Of a DNA stretch of 64,000 nucleotides, positions 1 through 10,469 are shown piece by piece. Every line of letters begins with the position of its first letter. Position 1 is the first letter of the stretch. A program made the translations under genes and the position numbers. Source of the DNA: Allocoleopsis franciscana PCC 7113 (GTDB taxonomy: Bacteria; Cyanobacteriota; Cyanobacteriia; Cyanobacteriales; Coleofasciculaceae); the NCBI RefSeq assembly GCF_000317515.1, contig NC_019738.1, forward strand, positions 5,358,001 to 5,422,000, written 5' to 3'. The notes beneath the pieces are model-generated. The model was not told where the DNA came from, ran no database searches, and saw only the letters and a list, made by a program, of their open reading frames with translations.

Positions 1-482
1 CTCTCCACATCCAACTGGGCATTGGGTCCAAAGATAATCCCATTGGGATTAATCAAAAATAAGTTAGCTGTCGAATCACCAAAAGTACCGACTAGACCCA
101 AAATTCTGGATGGATTACCACCCGTCACCCGTGCCAGAATGTTCTGAATACCCGCTGGACTATAGAAGTAGGCTCCTCGATCAGCCTCAACATTAAATGC
201 TAAAAAGCTGTGGAATAGATTTGTACCTCTAGTTGCTCCACCATCGATTTCGTCAATCGGCAATCCCAGGTCATCAAGGGGTGTAACAACAGAAGGTTCA
301 GCCCCTAAAGTAGCATCGGGAATAATTTGAGCCAGGGTAGGATTTCCCAAAGAAGCGATCGCTCCACCGAGCAAAAAATTTATTAAGAGAAAAATAGCTC
401 TATTTAGAATAAATATAGATAAATAATCGGTAAGATTTGCCGAGCCGTTTTCCTCATTTTTTGCTCGGCTATTAATTGACAC
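1..482 (-). CDS. Two-partner-secretion exoprotein, N-terminal part (truncated by window edge)
   Basis: Partial gene running off the left edge; only the first ~160 codons are visible. GTG start at 482 with an AAGGAG Shine-Dalgarno about 7 nt upstream. The N-terminus is a long charged leader followed by a hydrophobic segment and an ALA-like cleavage region ending in LAQ. Then comes IIPDATLGAE, the usual opening of cyanobacterial filamentous-hemagglutinin N-terminal (TPS) domains. The signature LINPNGIIFGPNAQLD is intact. The family folds as a right-handed beta-helix exported through a FhaC/ShlB-type outer-membrane pore; no such transporter gene lies in this window. It is a paralogue of the gene at 26285-30058. 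Divergent from arsB. Confidence 0.85.
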   Translation of the reverse strand, partial: MSINSRAKNEENGSANLTDYLSIFILNRAIFLLINFLLGGAIASLGNPTLAQIIPDATLGAEPSVVTPLDDLGLPIDEIDGGATRGTNLFHSFLAFNVEADRGAYFYSPAGIQNILARVTGGNPSRILGLVGTFGDSTANLFLINPNGIIFGPNAQLDVE

Positions 483-689
483 TTGGTTTCTCCTTTTTTG
501 CTTATATATCCTTTTAACTAACAAATTTTAATTAAGATTTTATAGAAAAATGCATACTTAATAAAAATCAATGATTAATTTCCATCAAGAACAATAAATT
601 CGGAATATCTAAAAATTTTATTTAATTTTAATTTAGCCGTAACCGAAAAGCCGTGTAAAATCCCGATGACCTAAAGCGGAGCTCACCCA

Positions 690-1997
690 TTGCAAATTGC
701 AATTTTTATTCTCACTCTCATCCTCGTAATCTGGCAGCCACGAGGACTCAGTATGGGATTTACGGCTTTAGGTGGAGCGATGCTTGCCCTCATTACTGGT
801 ATCGTGACCTGGCAGGACGTGGTGATAGTTTGGGGAATGGTATGGAATGCTACATTGACTGCGATCGCTCTCATCATCATTTCCCGCATTCTCGATGAGG
901 CAGGTTTTTTTCGAGGGTTGGCACTGTGGCTAGCTCACGCCGTATTGGGCCGTGGGCGTCTCTTGTTTCTGGTATCCATCGTGTTGGGAGCCTTACTAAC
1001 GGCTAGCTTGACCAACTACGGGACAGCCTTAATTTGGACACCTACTCTGATGGAAATGCTGCTAATACTGGGTTTTAACTCCCAAGCCACGTTTGCTTTT
1101 GTCTTTGCTACGGGTTTTATCGCTGATGCGGCGAGCTTGCCCTTACCCGTGAGCAATCTGGTCAATCTGATTTCCACCGACTATTTTAATATTTCCTTTT
1201 TTCGCTACCTCTTAGTGATGATACCGGTGCATTTTGTTGCAATCGCTACCGGCACGGGCGTCATTTGGTTCTACTTTGATCGTTATATCCCTTTTACCTA
1301 CAACCTTGACCCTATGCCCCCACCGGATAGCCTTATTCGTGACCCTCTCGTTTGCCAGTGGAGCTTTGCTGTCCTTGGTTCACTCCTTGTAGGCTACGTC
1401 TTGGCTCAACCCTTGGGTGTCCCCATTTCTTCTCTTGCCGTGAGCGGTGCTTTGGTGATGCTAGCCATCTCCGGACGTTGGTTTCACCAGGATAATACCG
1501 CCATCTTTTCTATCAGGAAGATTGGGCGTGAAATTCCCTGGTCAATCATTGGGTTCAGTCTGGGGATGTCAATTCTTGCTTTCAGTTGGCGTCATACAGA
1601 GTTAACCACTCTGCTGAGCCAGTCGTTGCAGCAGCTATCGGGTTGGGGACTTACTCAAGTCGCGGTGGGTACGGGTTTCTTGGCGACTCTGCTATCTGGT
1701 GTGAGCAATAATCTCCCAGCCGTACTGATTAATTCTCTAGCGATTCAAGATGTCTTGGGGATCGAGCCATCCGTTCGAGAAGTGATGGTGTATGCCAATG
1801 TGATCGGTTGTGATCTGGGAGCCAAAATTACGCCGATTGGCAGCCTATCCACCCTCCTCTGGCTGAATATTCTAGCCCGTAAAGGACGACCAATCGCTTG
1901 GGATCAATATATTCCCCTCGCTTTCATTCTCACCATCCCTGTTTTGTTCATCAGTTTACTGAGTTTAGCGATTTGGCTACCCTGGCTTATTGCATAA
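690..1997 (+). CDS. arsB: ArsB-type arsenite efflux pump
   Basis: 435-residue polytopic membrane protein close in length and sequence pattern to bacterial ArsB. The N-terminus has LVIWQPRGL, followed by VWGMVWNATLTAIALIIIS, GFIADAASLPLPVSNLVN, SGVSNNLPAVLI and, near the C-terminus, VIGCDLGAKITPIGSLSTLL, all typical of ArsB in the ion-transporter superfamily. About 11-12 membrane segments are apparent. The family extrudes As(III)/Sb(III), alone or with an ArsA ATPase. The start is TTG at 690, chosen because GGAG lies 8 nt upstream and no ATG or GTG gives the conserved N-terminus. No arsR, arsC or arsA is adjacent, so it looks like a solitary pump gene. A weak hairpin (AGTGA/TCACT) lies just past the stop. 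Confidence 0.88.
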   Translation: MQIAIFILTLILVIWQPRGLSMGFTALGGAMLALITGIVTWQDVVIVWGMVWNATLTAIALIIISRILDEAGFFRGLALWLAHAVLGRGRLLFLVSIVLGALLTASLTNYGTALIWTPTLMEMLLILGFNSQATFAFVFATGFIADAASLPLPVSNLVNLISTDYFNISFFRYLLVMIPVHFVAIATGTGVIWFYFDRYIPFTYNLDPMPPPDSLIRDPLVCQWSFAVLGSLLVGYVLAQPLGVPISSLAVSGALVMLAISGRWFHQDNTAIFSIRKIGREIPWSIIGFSLGMSILAFSWRHTELTTLLSQSLQQLSGWGLTQVAVGTGFLATLLSGVSNNLPAVLINSLAIQDVLGIEPSVREVMVYANVIGCDLGAKITPIGSLSTLLWLNILARKGRPIAWDQYIPLAFILTIPVLFISLLSLAIWLPWLIA

Positions 1998-2548
1998 GTG
2001 TCTTACGAAAGAGGAGAGTGATTACTCACTTTACATTACGGTGTATTAACTTCTAAGGCGATTACTTATAGGGACGGTTCACTTGATGCAATCGCCTGTG
2101 ATCTATAAGGGGATTAGAGAACAAGAATTGTAGCCCTGGAAATTTATTTAGTGAATAAAGAAAAAAAGTGGCAGGGAAAACACATTCTCAACACTTTAAA
2201 AACGCGGGATCACTTTACTAGCTATAGAAAACATCAATGATTTAAGCAATGTTAAACAATCATTTAAGGAATATGTATTACTATTAATTTATCGGAAAAG
2301 CTAGTTCTAGGCTTTAAACTAGTGATAAAGAATTGAAAGTTTCATTACTTTGGGTGTATCTGCTTACCTCTCAACCACTGCTTCAGGAGCAGGGGCGTAA
2401 AATCAAGCAAATCGTTGTGCGAGCGTTTTGCAAACCGTGTAGTGACTAGGCGATGTAGAGCAGGCGATGGACTGCTGCTCTCGATGCTGCTGAATCGCTC
2501 TCGGAAAATCCGAGAGGAGTTGAGTTTAATTAATCATGTGAGTAAGCA
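1998..2548. other. Intergenic region with short hairpin before the kinase gene
   Basis: 550 bases without a supportable gene. AT-rich in the middle. At 2498-2516 a perfect 8-bp inverted repeat (CTCTCGGA, 3-nt loop, TCCGAGAG) overlaps the only SD-like GAGGAG upstream of the kinase start, so it could influence its translation. No tRNA or other RNA gene recognised. Confidence 0.5.
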
Positions 2549-4459
2549 ATGGCAACCCAAACTGCACTAACCCTATGTACCCAGAGTAACGGCAGGGAAG
2601 CAGAGCCGAAGCATTTCGTTTGTGGCTCTCTGGATAAACTGTTCACTCTCACGTTGGATATGTTTTTCATCGTGGGGTTTGACGGCTATTTCAAGCAACT
2701 CAACTCTATTTGTGAGAAAACTTTGGGTTATACCACCGAAGAATTCTTGAGCCAACGATGGATTGAGTTGATTCATCCAGAAGACCAACCAGCAATGCTG
2801 GAACGATTACAGGAGCTTACTACAGAGGCAAGAACAGTACAGTTTGAAAATCGCTACCGTTGCCAAGACGGTTCATACAAATGGCTGTTGTGGAATGTGG
2901 CGGCCTGCCAAGACGAGCAATTAATTTACGCAGTGGCTCGTGATAATACCGAGTGTAGACGCGCAGAAGCCGCACAACGAGAAAGCGAAGAACATTTCCG
3001 CTTACTGGTTGAGGGTGTCAAAGACTATGCGATTATCATGCTGAACCCAGCGGGTCGCATTGTGAGCTGGAACACGGGGGCAGAACGCATCCAACAATAT
3101 CAAGCGTCCGAGATTCTCGGTAAACATATTTCCTGTTTTTATACCGAAAAGGATATTGAACTCGGCAGACCCTTGCACGGGTTAGAAATAGCGGCGCTTC
3201 AAGGTCGTTTTGAGGATGAAGGGTGGCGAATCCGCAAGGATGGGTCAAAATTTTGGGCTAATGTTGTGATTACCGCCTTACGAGATGAAGACGGACGACT
3301 TAGCGGCTTTGTGCGGGTAACACGGGATATTACGGAGCGCAAGCTGGCTGAACAAGAGCTACAACAAGCCCATGACGAGTTGGAAAAACGAGTTGCACAA
3401 CGAACAGCAGAATTAACCCGGACGAATGAACTCCTGAAACAAGAGATTGCAGAGCATGAGCGCACAGAGGCGGCTTTACGACAATCGAAGGCTCGTTTGA
3501 AACAGCAAGCTCAGCAATTGGAGGCAGAAAAACAACATGCCACCTCTCTGTTGGGCAAACTCCAACGTACCCAAGCTCAACTCATTCACACCGAAAAAAT
3601 GACAACGCTGGGACAGGTGATTTCGGGTATTGCCCATGAAATCAACAACCCAGTCGGTTTTATTTACGGCAACCTGGATTATGCCAGTTGTTATATCAAC
3701 GACTTAATGCGCTTGGTGGAGCTTTATTTCCAACACTATCCCCAACCAGCCCCAGCCATTGAGGCAGAACTGGACGCTATCGACCTGAATTTCTTGATGG
3801 CCGATATGCCAAAACTGCTATCCTCCATGAAGGTAGGAGCTACCCGTCTTCGCCAGCTTGTTTTATCTCTTCAGAATTTCTTGAGGACTGAGCAAACCGA
3901 AATGAAGCCGGTAGACCTTCATGAAGGTCTCGATAGCACCCTGATGATTTTGCGACACCGATTGAAAGCCTCTGAAGAGTATCCAGAGATTACGGTGAAC
4001 AAAGAGTATGGGACTCTGCCTTTCGTGGAATGTTTTGCAGGGCAAATGAATCAGGTGTTTATGCATTTGATCACGAATGCAATTGATGTTTTGCAGGCAT
4101 CCGTTGAGCCAGGAAAACCGAATTACCAAATCACAATTACCACTGGCGTTCAGGACATGAAGGCAGCACTCCTAGAAGGGAAGACTCCAGAGAAAATTCC
4201 TCATGCTGTGATTCGGATTTCTGACAATGGTCCAGGGATGAGTGAGGATATTAGTTGCCGACTGTTTGAGCCATTTTTTACCACAAAACCACCGGGTAAA
4301 GGTACGGGTTTGGGTTTATCGATTAGTTATCAAATTGTCGTAGACCACCATGGTGGTCAATTGACTTGTGTCTCTGAACCTGGAAAGGGAGCCGAGTTCG
4401 TGATTTATCTTCCCGTTCGTCAGGTCGCTTTGTCAGCCAGTCTGTCTCAATGTGCCTAA
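2549..4459 (+). CDS. PAS-PAS sensor histidine kinase
   Basis: 636-residue soluble sensor kinase with no membrane segment. Two PAS/PAC domains (about residues 28-140 and 146-265, the second closing with VRVTRDITERK) are followed by a coiled coil (about 268-350). The dimerisation/phosphoacceptor region LGQVISGIAHEINNPVGF has His363 as phosphoacceptor. The ATPase domain shows the N-box ITNAID, DNGPGMSE and the G2 box FFTTKPPGKGTGLGLSIS. Its kinase core, including the insert NSMK/SSMKVGATRLRQLVLSLQNF, closely matches the core of the larger kinase at 32068-35733, so the two are paralogues. No response regulator is adjacent. ATG at 2549 is the first start after an in-frame stop at 2543-2545. Confidence 0.88.
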   Translation: MATQTALTLCTQSNGREAEPKHFVCGSLDKLFTLTLDMFFIVGFDGYFKQLNSICEKTLGYTTEEFLSQRWIELIHPEDQPAMLERLQELTTEARTVQFENRYRCQDGSYKWLLWNVAACQDEQLIYAVARDNTECRRAEAAQRESEEHFRLLVEGVKDYAIIMLNPAGRIVSWNTGAERIQQYQASEILGKHISCFYTEKDIELGRPLHGLEIAALQGRFEDEGWRIRKDGSKFWANVVITALRDEDGRLSGFVRVTRDITERKLAEQELQQAHDELEKRVAQRTAELTRTNELLKQEIAEHERTEAALRQSKARLKQQAQQLEAEKQHATSLLGKLQRTQAQLIHTEKMTTLGQVISGIAHEINNPVGFIYGNLDYASCYINDLMRLVELYFQHYPQPAPAIEAELDAIDLNFLMADMPKLLSSMKVGATRLRQLVLSLQNFLRTEQTEMKPVDLHEGLDSTLMILRHRLKASEEYPEITVNKEYGTLPFVECFAGQMNQVFMHLITNAIDVLQASVEPGKPNYQITITTGVQDMKAALLEGKTPEKIPHAVIRISDNGPGMSEDISCRLFEPFFTTKPPGKGTGLGLSISYQIVVDHHGGQLTCVSEPGKGAEFVIYLPVRQVALSASLSQCA

Positions 4460-4507
4460 TGTTCATGTGTCCCCTACCGGCTCGGTTGGGTATCCATAGC
4501 ATCAGCA

Positions 4508-4535
4508 TAGGGGCACGATTTTTCTCATGCCCCTA
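4508..4535 (+). terminator. Terminator-like hairpin after the kinase gene
   Basis: Perfect 8-bp inverted repeat TAGGGGCA/TGCCCCTA with a 12-nt T-rich loop, 48 nt past the kinase stop and just outside the left end of the insertion sequence. No U-tract follows, so termination is only a suggestion. Confidence 0.35.
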
Positions 4536-4665
4536 AAAGTATCTAGGGTTTGCTGTAAAAACCGGAAACCCTTAGCTATAAATAGTTTGAGCGGTCTTGA
4601 AAGTTGTTCAGCTCCCAGGAAATCTGGTAGAATCCCACAAAATCCTTGTACCAAGAGCAGGGAAA

Positions 4666-6107
4666 ATGTACAGAAAAGCTTCCTCAAGCCCGACCCCACC
4701 GGAAAACTTTGAGCTGCCCTTTGAGGGAAAGTTATCACAAGATAACCGTTGGGTAATCATGGCAAATCTGATACCCTGGGATGAATTTGAAGAGGAATAC
4801 GCCAAAATTTTTTCTATTGATATGGGGGCACCTGCGCTGCCATTTCGGATGGCATTGGGTTCATTAATAATCAAAGAAAGATTAGGAATAAGCGATCGGG
4901 AAACAGTAGAACAAATAAAAGAAAACCCTTACTTACAATACTTTATAGGGAGAAAGCATTACAGCAACGAAGCCCCTTATGATGCCTCACTTTTGGTAAG
5001 ATTTAGAGAAAGGATAAATGTTGATTTAGTAAATCAAATAAATCAAAGAATGGTAAAGAAGATTCAGGAAGAAACAGAGGAGGAATCTAAAAAAAAAGCT
5101 CACTCTCAGAAAGGCAAGAAACAAGAGAAAGCCCGAATCAAGGGAAATTAATTCTGGATGCTACCTGTGCGCCAGGAGATATCAGCTATCCCAATGACTT
5201 GGGTCTATTAAATCAAGCCAGAGTCAAAACGGAAAAGATAATAGATACTCTCTATAAGCCCCTAAAAGGGAGACTAAAGAAAAAGCCAAAAACTTATAGA
5301 AACCTCGCTCGGAAAGATTACTTGAAAGTCGCCAAAAAACGGAGATCGTCAAGAAAAGAGAGAAGAAAAGCTATAAAAAAACAACTGAAATATATAAAAA
5401 GAAATTTATCACACATTGACCAGCTCCTTCAGACAGGAGAAGCACTTGAGGGTTTGAGCATCTCTCAATATAAGAGCTTGCTGGTGGTGGCGGAAGTTTA
5501 CCGTCAACAGCAATGGATGTATGAGAATAAAGCCCAGAGAATTGACGACAGAATAGTCAGTTTAAGTCAGCCCCATATCCGTCCAATTGTGAGAGGAAAA
5601 GCCGGAAAACCTGTAGAATTTGGAGCTAAACTAGCAGCAAGCGTCAGAGATGGATATGTCTTTTTAGACCGTATAAGCTGGGATAACTTTAATGAAGCCG
5701 GAGACTTAAAAGCCCAAATAGAAGCATTTAAACAGCACACAGGAGTCTATCCCGAATCAGTACATGTAGATAGAATTTATCGAAATCGCGAGAATCGAGC
5801 ATTCTGTAAAGAAAGAGGGATTAGAATAAGTGGCCCCCCCTTAGGCAGACCTCCAGCTAATGTCAGCTCAGACAAAAAGAAACAAGCCTTAGACGACGAG
5901 AAGGTTCGCAATGCTATTGAAGGAAAATTTGGCATCTCAAAGCGAAGATTTAGCTTGAATCGCGTCATGGCTAAACTGCCTCATACTTCTCAAACGGCTA
6001 TTGCTATCACTTTTTTAGTCATGAATCTTTCCACCCTGCTACGGCAGTTTTTTTGTCTTTTTTTGTGCAATACACAACATCACGCCTTTTTTCTCGATAA
6101 CTATTAA
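4666..6107 (+). CDS. IS transposase (DUF772 + DDE), read through a -1 frameshift
   Basis: Two overlapping frames together encode a full transposase of about 480 residues. The first frame (ATG 4666, stop 5149-5151) carries the N-terminal DUF772-like domain (IPWDEFEEEYAKIF, ALGSLIIKERLGISDRETVEQI, YLQYFIGRK, FRERI). The second frame, open from the A9 run at 5089-5097 to 6107, carries the DDE domain. Its acidic residues are probably the D of LDATCAP, the D of VHVDRIYRNRENR and the E of AIEGKFGISKRRF. The conserved NQGKLILDATCAP is reached only in the -1 frame. An ATG at 4597 is in frame but adds residues unlike the family. Either programmed slippage on A9 joins the halves, or a one-base change has inactivated the gene. 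Confidence 0.8.
5089..5097 (+). other. A9 slippery run, putative programmed -1 frameshift site
   Basis: Nine consecutive A residues read as three AAA codons in the upstream transposase frame. The downstream frame (-1) is open from exactly this point. Homopolymeric A runs drive -1 ribosomal or transcriptional slippage in several IS families. The function here is inferred. Confidence 0.55.
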
Positions 6108-6242
6108 TTCGGCTTATGCTTGTGGGAATTAACAACAACAAAAGCTCATTATTATTCCAGGATTAAATAACTGATTAATCCATCGGTTGTTTTTCGCCGA
6201 CTTATTCAGCAAGCCCTATCTAACATTAATATTGACTAATCT

Positions 6243-7358
6243 TTACAGTCCCATTGCCTGAGCCACGGCTGCCGTAGTTGGCTCAATTCCTGGTTTGAAC
6301 TGGTTATTGCTATGGTTGATTGCGGTATCCGGGTCTTTTAGACCATTACCCGTCAGCACACACACTATTGTTGCCCCTGCGGGAACTTGGTCTTTGACTT
6401 TTAATAAGCCAGCAACTGATGCGGCACTGGCGGGTTCACAGAAAATTCCTTCTTGAGAGGCGAGTAACCGATACGCTTCGAGAATTTCGGCATCGGTAAC
6501 GCTATTAAATTGTCCCTGACTCGCTTGTTGTGCGGCGAGCGCTTTTTCCCAACTCGCGGGGTTGCCAATCCGAATCGCTGTCGCTACAGTTTCCGGATGC
6601 GTAAATACTTGACCGGTCACTAATGGAGAGGCTCCAGAGGCTTGAAATCCCATCATCCGAGGCAATCGGTTACACTTTCCCTGCTGATGGTATTGACAAA
6701 AGCCCATCCAATATGCTGTGATATTCCCCGCATTTCCAACTGGGATACACAGCCAATCCGGAGCATCGCCTAAATTGTCTACTACCTCAAACGCGCCTGT
6801 CTTCTGACCTTCTAAGCGATAGGGATTAACCGAGTTAACCAGGGTGACAGGATAACTTTCTGCCATCTCCCGGACAATGTTCAAGGCTTGGTCAAAATTT
6901 CCCTTAATCGCTAGCACCTCTGCCCCATAAAGCAACGCCTGCGCCAACTTCCCTAGAGCCACATACCCATCGGGAATCAAGACAAATGCCCGCATCCCAC
7001 CCCGACGGGCGTAGGCGGCGGCTGATGCCGAGGTGTTACCCGTACTCGCGCAGATGACTGCCTTAGCTCCGGCTTCCTTTGCCTTAGAAATCGCCAGGGT
7101 CATCCCCCGGTCTTTGAAGCTCCCAGTGGGATTGAGTCCGTCAAATTTCACCAGTACCCGTACCCCTTTGCCAATGATTTTGGCGATCATTGGGACAGGA
7201 ATCAGCGGCGTGTTGCCCTCCAGCAATGTAACCACTGGAGTCGAATCGGTTACTGGTAAATAGGGACGGTATGCCTCAATTAAACCCGACCAGTTCAGAC
7301 GCCGGGGAGCGGTGCCCTCAAAGGCAGAGGAATCGGCAGCAGACAGAGTTGAAGCCAC
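6243..7358 (-). CDS. thrC: Threonine synthase
   Basis: 371-residue PLP enzyme converting O-phospho-L-homoserine to L-threonine. The PLP lysine is Lys82 in [10 protein letters not shown]. The asparagine/serine loop [18 protein letters not shown] and the phosphate-binding IPVGNAGNI are present, as is the C-terminal [11 protein letters not shown]. Length fits the short bacterial class. Starts at GTG (7358) without a clear Shine-Dalgarno. Stands alone on the minus strand, 25 bp from the right end of the insertion sequence, whose transposase is convergent to it. Confidence 0.93.
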   Translation of the reverse strand: MASTLSAADSSAFEGTAPRRLNWSGLIEAYRPYLPVTDSTPVVTLLEGNTPLIPVPMIAKIIGKGVRVLVKFDGLNPTGSFKDRGMTLAISKAKEAGAKAVICASTGNTSASAAAYARRGGMRAFVLIPDGYVALGKLAQALLYGAEVLAIKGNFDQALNIVREMAESYPVTLVNSVNPYRLEGQKTGAFEVVDNLGDAPDWLCIPVGNAGNITAYWMGFCQYHQQGKCNRLPRMMGFQASGASPLVTGQVFTHPETVATAIRIGNPASWEKALAAQQASQGQFNSVTDAEILEAYRLLASQEGIFCEPASAASVAGLLKVKDQVPAGATIVCVLTGNGLKDPDTAINHSNNQFKPGIEPTTAAVAQAMGL

Positions 7359-7537
7359 AATCGTTGCAAAAGTTTTGAAGTAGGGAGTGGGCAGAAGGAA
7401 GGGGGAAAAAAATGAAGAGGTATGAAGTATGAAGTGTCAAAGTCAAATTACTTGGGTGATTGCCGAGTCATCTAACTTTTTTTAGCCTTCATCCTTCCTA
7501 CTTCCTCTTTTTTTCCTACTTCCTCCTTTTTTTCAGT

Positions 7538-8938
7538 TTATCGTGAACGGTTCGGTGTCACAGAGGGTTGGGGCTTGTCGCTCTGACGCTTAATGATTTT
7601 TGGCCGTTCTACAATCGCTCCATCATCATAATCACCTGCCATCCAAGCGGGTTGTGTTTGGTCATAAACCATTTGCAAGGCGGCAGCGGCGATCGCATGG
7701 GGATCGTACTCCTCACTTAAATCGCGCACCACGGGCAGGAAGGAGGCCATCCGTTCTCCCGAAAGGGCTTCACGCAACTGATTTTGCAGTTTTTCCAAAC
7801 GCTGCGCTTCAATTTGGGAGCGGGTCGGAATGCGAGAAACGACCAAGGCTTGCCGCACTTTTCGCTCAATCAGGTTCAGCTTGCGGCGGTCAAACGGCTG
7901 AATCAGGGTAATGGCTGTTCCTGTCTTGCCTGCACGACCGGTACGACCAATGCGGTGAATATAACTTTCCACCTGATCAGGCAGGTCGTAATTAATCACA
8001 TGGGTGAGATGATCCACATCTAAGCCCCGTGCGGCAATATCGGTTGCCACAACCCAGCGCACCTGACCGCCTTTAAAGCGGTACAACAAGCGCTCCCGTT
8101 GGGACTGACTCAGGTCGCCGTGATACTCATCGACACTGTGGCCGGCGGCTTGCAATTGGCTGGTTAGCTCGGCTGCTGCTTTGCGTGTCCGCACAAAAAT
8201 TAATGCGGCTTCCGGGTCTTCCAGTTCCATAATCGGCTGGAGTGCTTTGGCCTTCGTCCAACCACGGGGCACCATGTAGACACGTTGTTCAATCCGTGAC
8301 GGCGTTGCTTTGGGCTGCTCAACGGTTACGGTAATGGGTGATTTCAGGAAGTTGTTGATTAAATCCCGGATGGGACGAGGCATGGTGGCTGAGAAACAAG
8401 CCGTCTGACGCTCTTTCGGTGATTGTTGGAGGATTTTCTTGACATCATCGATAAAGCCCATGCTCAACATTTCATCGGCTTCATCTAGCACGACCCAACG
8501 CACTTGATCCAATCTCAAGTCACCCCGGTCGAGTAAATCGATCACCCGTCCGGGTGTGCCCACGACGAGTTGAGCGCCACGTTGCAGGCTTTTGATTTGC
8601 CGTTCAATGGATTGACCGCCACAAACGGTCAGGACTGACAATCGGCGGTTGCCAGAGAAGTCACGAATCGCATCAGCGACTTGAGAGGCCAACTCTCGTG
8701 TTGGCGTCAGAATTAAGCCTTGTACGACTCGGTTGTCTAGGTCAATCTGCTCGAGGATGGGCAGCGAAAATGCCGCTGTTTTGCCAGTACCCGTTTGGGA
8801 TTGACCGACGACATCACGCCCCGCTAGGATTTCAGGAATCGCTTGGGTTTGAATGGTGGTTGGTGCTGTAAAGCCCAATTTTTCCAGTTGATTGACACGA
8901 GCTTCAGACAGGCCCAGGCTTTTAAAGGAAAGGGTCAT
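7538..8938 (-). CDS. DEAD-box ATP-dependent RNA helicase (DeaD/CrhR-like)
   Basis: 466 residues with the full set of motifs. Q motif is FTAPTTIQTQAIP and motif I is SQTGTGKTAAF (Lys53). Motif Ia is PTRELASQV, motif II DEAD, motif III SAT, motif V TDIAARGLDV and motif VI HRIGRTGRAG. The C-terminal tail is basic and low-complexity. The family unwinds structured RNA in ribosome assembly, decay or cold adaptation; cyanobacterial CrhR is a redox/cold-regulated relative, but that subfamily assignment is inferred. 180 bp upstream of thrC in the same orientation; the gap holds short T/C-rich tandem repeats, so a shared transcript is possible but not shown. Confidence 0.9.
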   Translation of the reverse strand: MTLSFKSLGLSEARVNQLEKLGFTAPTTIQTQAIPEILAGRDVVGQSQTGTGKTAAFSLPILEQIDLDNRVVQGLILTPTRELASQVADAIRDFSGNRRLSVLTVCGGQSIERQIKSLQRGAQLVVGTPGRVIDLLDRGDLRLDQVRWVVLDEADEMLSMGFIDDVKKILQQSPKERQTACFSATMPRPIRDLINNFLKSPITVTVEQPKATPSRIEQRVYMVPRGWTKAKALQPIMELEDPEAALIFVRTRKAAAELTSQLQAAGHSVDEYHGDLSQSQRERLLYRFKGGQVRWVVATDIAARGLDVDHLTHVINYDLPDQVESYIHRIGRTGRAGKTGTAITLIQPFDRRKLNLIERKVRQALVVSRIPTRSQIEAQRLEKLQNQLREALSGERMASFLPVVRDLSEEYDPHAIAAAALQMVYDQTQPAWMAGDYDDGAIVERPKIIKRQSDKPQPSVTPNRSR

Positions 8939-9113
8939 AGGTTAGTGTTTGCTGTTAGGTTTTTAGTTTTTAGAGATCGAGAGTCTGTTGCCAAAGCGTT
9001 AAGGGGGGCAAGGTTGAAAAGTTTAAGGGGGGCACGTTTCAGGTGGGAAGGTTGGAAGTTGAAACTGGTCTTCTAACCGACTTATCCTGAACACTTGCTC
9101 GCCCTGCAAACCT

Positions 9114-10469
9114 CTAAAGAGCCACCTGTAACCCTTTAACAACTGACGAAAAATGAGGAACTACAGAACCATACAGGTCGTAGGCATCCGCATCAGTAAT
9201 TTCCACTCCCACGATTGTGCCCAAGGGAGCATTTCCTTGGACGTAAACCAATCCATCTACCTCAGGGGCAAATCGAGTAGAGCGACCAATTAATTCACCT
9301 GTTTCAGGGTGTTCTTGCTCAATCAAGACATCAACCACCTTACCGACACACGCTTGATTCCTTTTCCAGGAGATGGGCTGCTGAGCTGCCATCAGGGCAT
9401 CCCGACGGGCATCCATTACGTCTTGGGGTAGTTGGTTTGGCAAGTTGTAGGCCGTGGTACCCTCTTCCGGAGAAAAGGTAAAGACACCTACATGGTCAAA
9501 CTCATGGCGCTGGACAAACTGGAGTAAGTGCTCGAAGTGTTCGTCTGTTTCACCAGGAAACCCGACGATAAAGGTTGTCCGCAGCACTGCATCGGGCAGT
9601 GCTGTTTTGAGGCGCTCAATAATCCTGTCATTCACCTGTCCCTGCCAAGGGCGGTTCATGGCGCGCAGGATTTCTGGATGGGAGTGTTGTAGGGGTAAAT
9701 CCAGGTAAGGAAGGACATTCGGAGTTTCCTGAATGGCCTGAATTACGGCTGGGGTCAAACCCGTTGGATAGGCGTAGTGCATCCGAATCCAGGGGATGTT
9801 CACTTGACCTAACGCCCGTAAGAGTTCTGCTAACTTCGGTTCGCCATAAAGGTCTAAACCGTAGTTGGTCGTAATTTGAGAAATCAGAATGATTTCCTGT
9901 ACGCCTTCAAAAGCCAGTTGTTTGGCTTCTGCGACGATGGATTCAATCGTGCGCGATCGCTGTTTTCCCCGAAGATGGGGAATGATACAAAACGCGCATC
10001 GGTAGTCACACCCTTCGGCTACCCGTAGGTAAGCAACACCCTCAGAGGTCGTTCGGTAGCGCGGAGTTGTCTCGTCAGCAATATAAGTCGGTTGTGCCGA
10101 AACTTGCTTAACGCGTTCGCCCGCTTCTACTCGTTGAATCACATCTACGATTTTGTTATAATCGCCTGTCCCAACTACTGCCACAGCTTCAGGCAACTCA
10201 TCCAAGAGTTCGGCCTGGAAGTGTTGCGCCATACAGCCAGTAACGACAATTTTTTTATCAGCTTCTGCTAATTCGACCAGGGTGCGGACAGACTCTTCAC
10301 GAGCTGCTCCAATAAAACTACAGGTGTTTACAATAACATAATCCGCTAATTCTTCATTAGAATCGACCGGGTAACCGGCTTGGACCAATAGACCCAGCAT
10401 GTGTTCTGAGTCGATGCGATTTTTTTCGCAGCCCAAATGAGAAATTGCGATGGTTGGCTTGTTACCCAT
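9114..10469 (-). CDS. rimO: Ribosomal protein S12 methylthiotransferase RimO
   Basis: 451-residue radical-SAM methylthiotransferase acting on the conserved aspartate of ribosomal protein uS12. The N-terminal UPF0004 domain has the cluster cysteines in HLGCEKN, NTCSFI and TGCMAQ. The radical-SAM CxxxCxxC is [15 protein letters not shown]-terminal TRAM domain follows ([19 protein letters not shown]...). [16 protein letters not shown] is diagnostic for RimO over MiaB. ATG start. It lies 175 bp upstream of the helicase in the same orientation, the gap containing GGTTGAA-type repeat sequence. Confidence 0.94.
   Translation of the reverse strand: MGNKPTIAISHLGCEKNRIDSEHMLGLLVQAGYPVDSNEELADYVIVNTCSFIGAAREESVRTLVELAEADKKIVVTGCMAQHFQAELLDELPEAVAVVGTGDYNKIVDVIQRVEAGERVKQVSAQPTYIADETTPRYRTTSEGVAYLRVAEGCDYRCAFCIIPHLRGKQRSRTIESIVAEAKQLAFEGVQEIILISQITTNYGLDLYGEPKLAELLRALGQVNIPWIRMHYAYPTGLTPAVIQAIQETPNVLPYLDLPLQHSHPEILRAMNRPWQGQVNDRIIERLKTALPDAVLRTTFIVGFPGETDEHFEHLLQFVQRHEFDHVGVFTFSPEEGTTAYNLPNQLPQDVMDARRDALMAAQQPISWKRNQACVGKVVDVLIEQEHPETGELIGRSTRFAPEVDGLVYVQGNAPLGTIVGVEITDADAYDLYGSVVPHFSSVVKGLQVAL

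Larger units (their letters stand above)
4545..6217 (+). mobile_element. Complete insertion sequence, IS5/IS1182-like, 1,673 bp
   Basis: Ends defined by imperfect terminal inverted repeats: left AGGGTTTGCTGTAAAAACCG, right (complement) AGGGCTTGCTGAATAAGTCG, about 16 of 21 positions matching. The element is flanked by the 4-base direct repeat ATCT at 4541-4544 and 6218-6221, consistent with a target-site duplication. It carries one transposase split into two frames. It landed between the kinase and thrC genes and interrupts no recognisable gene. The intact flanking duplication suggests a fairly recent insertion. Family name is from the transposase architecture and is tentative. Confidence 0.82.
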
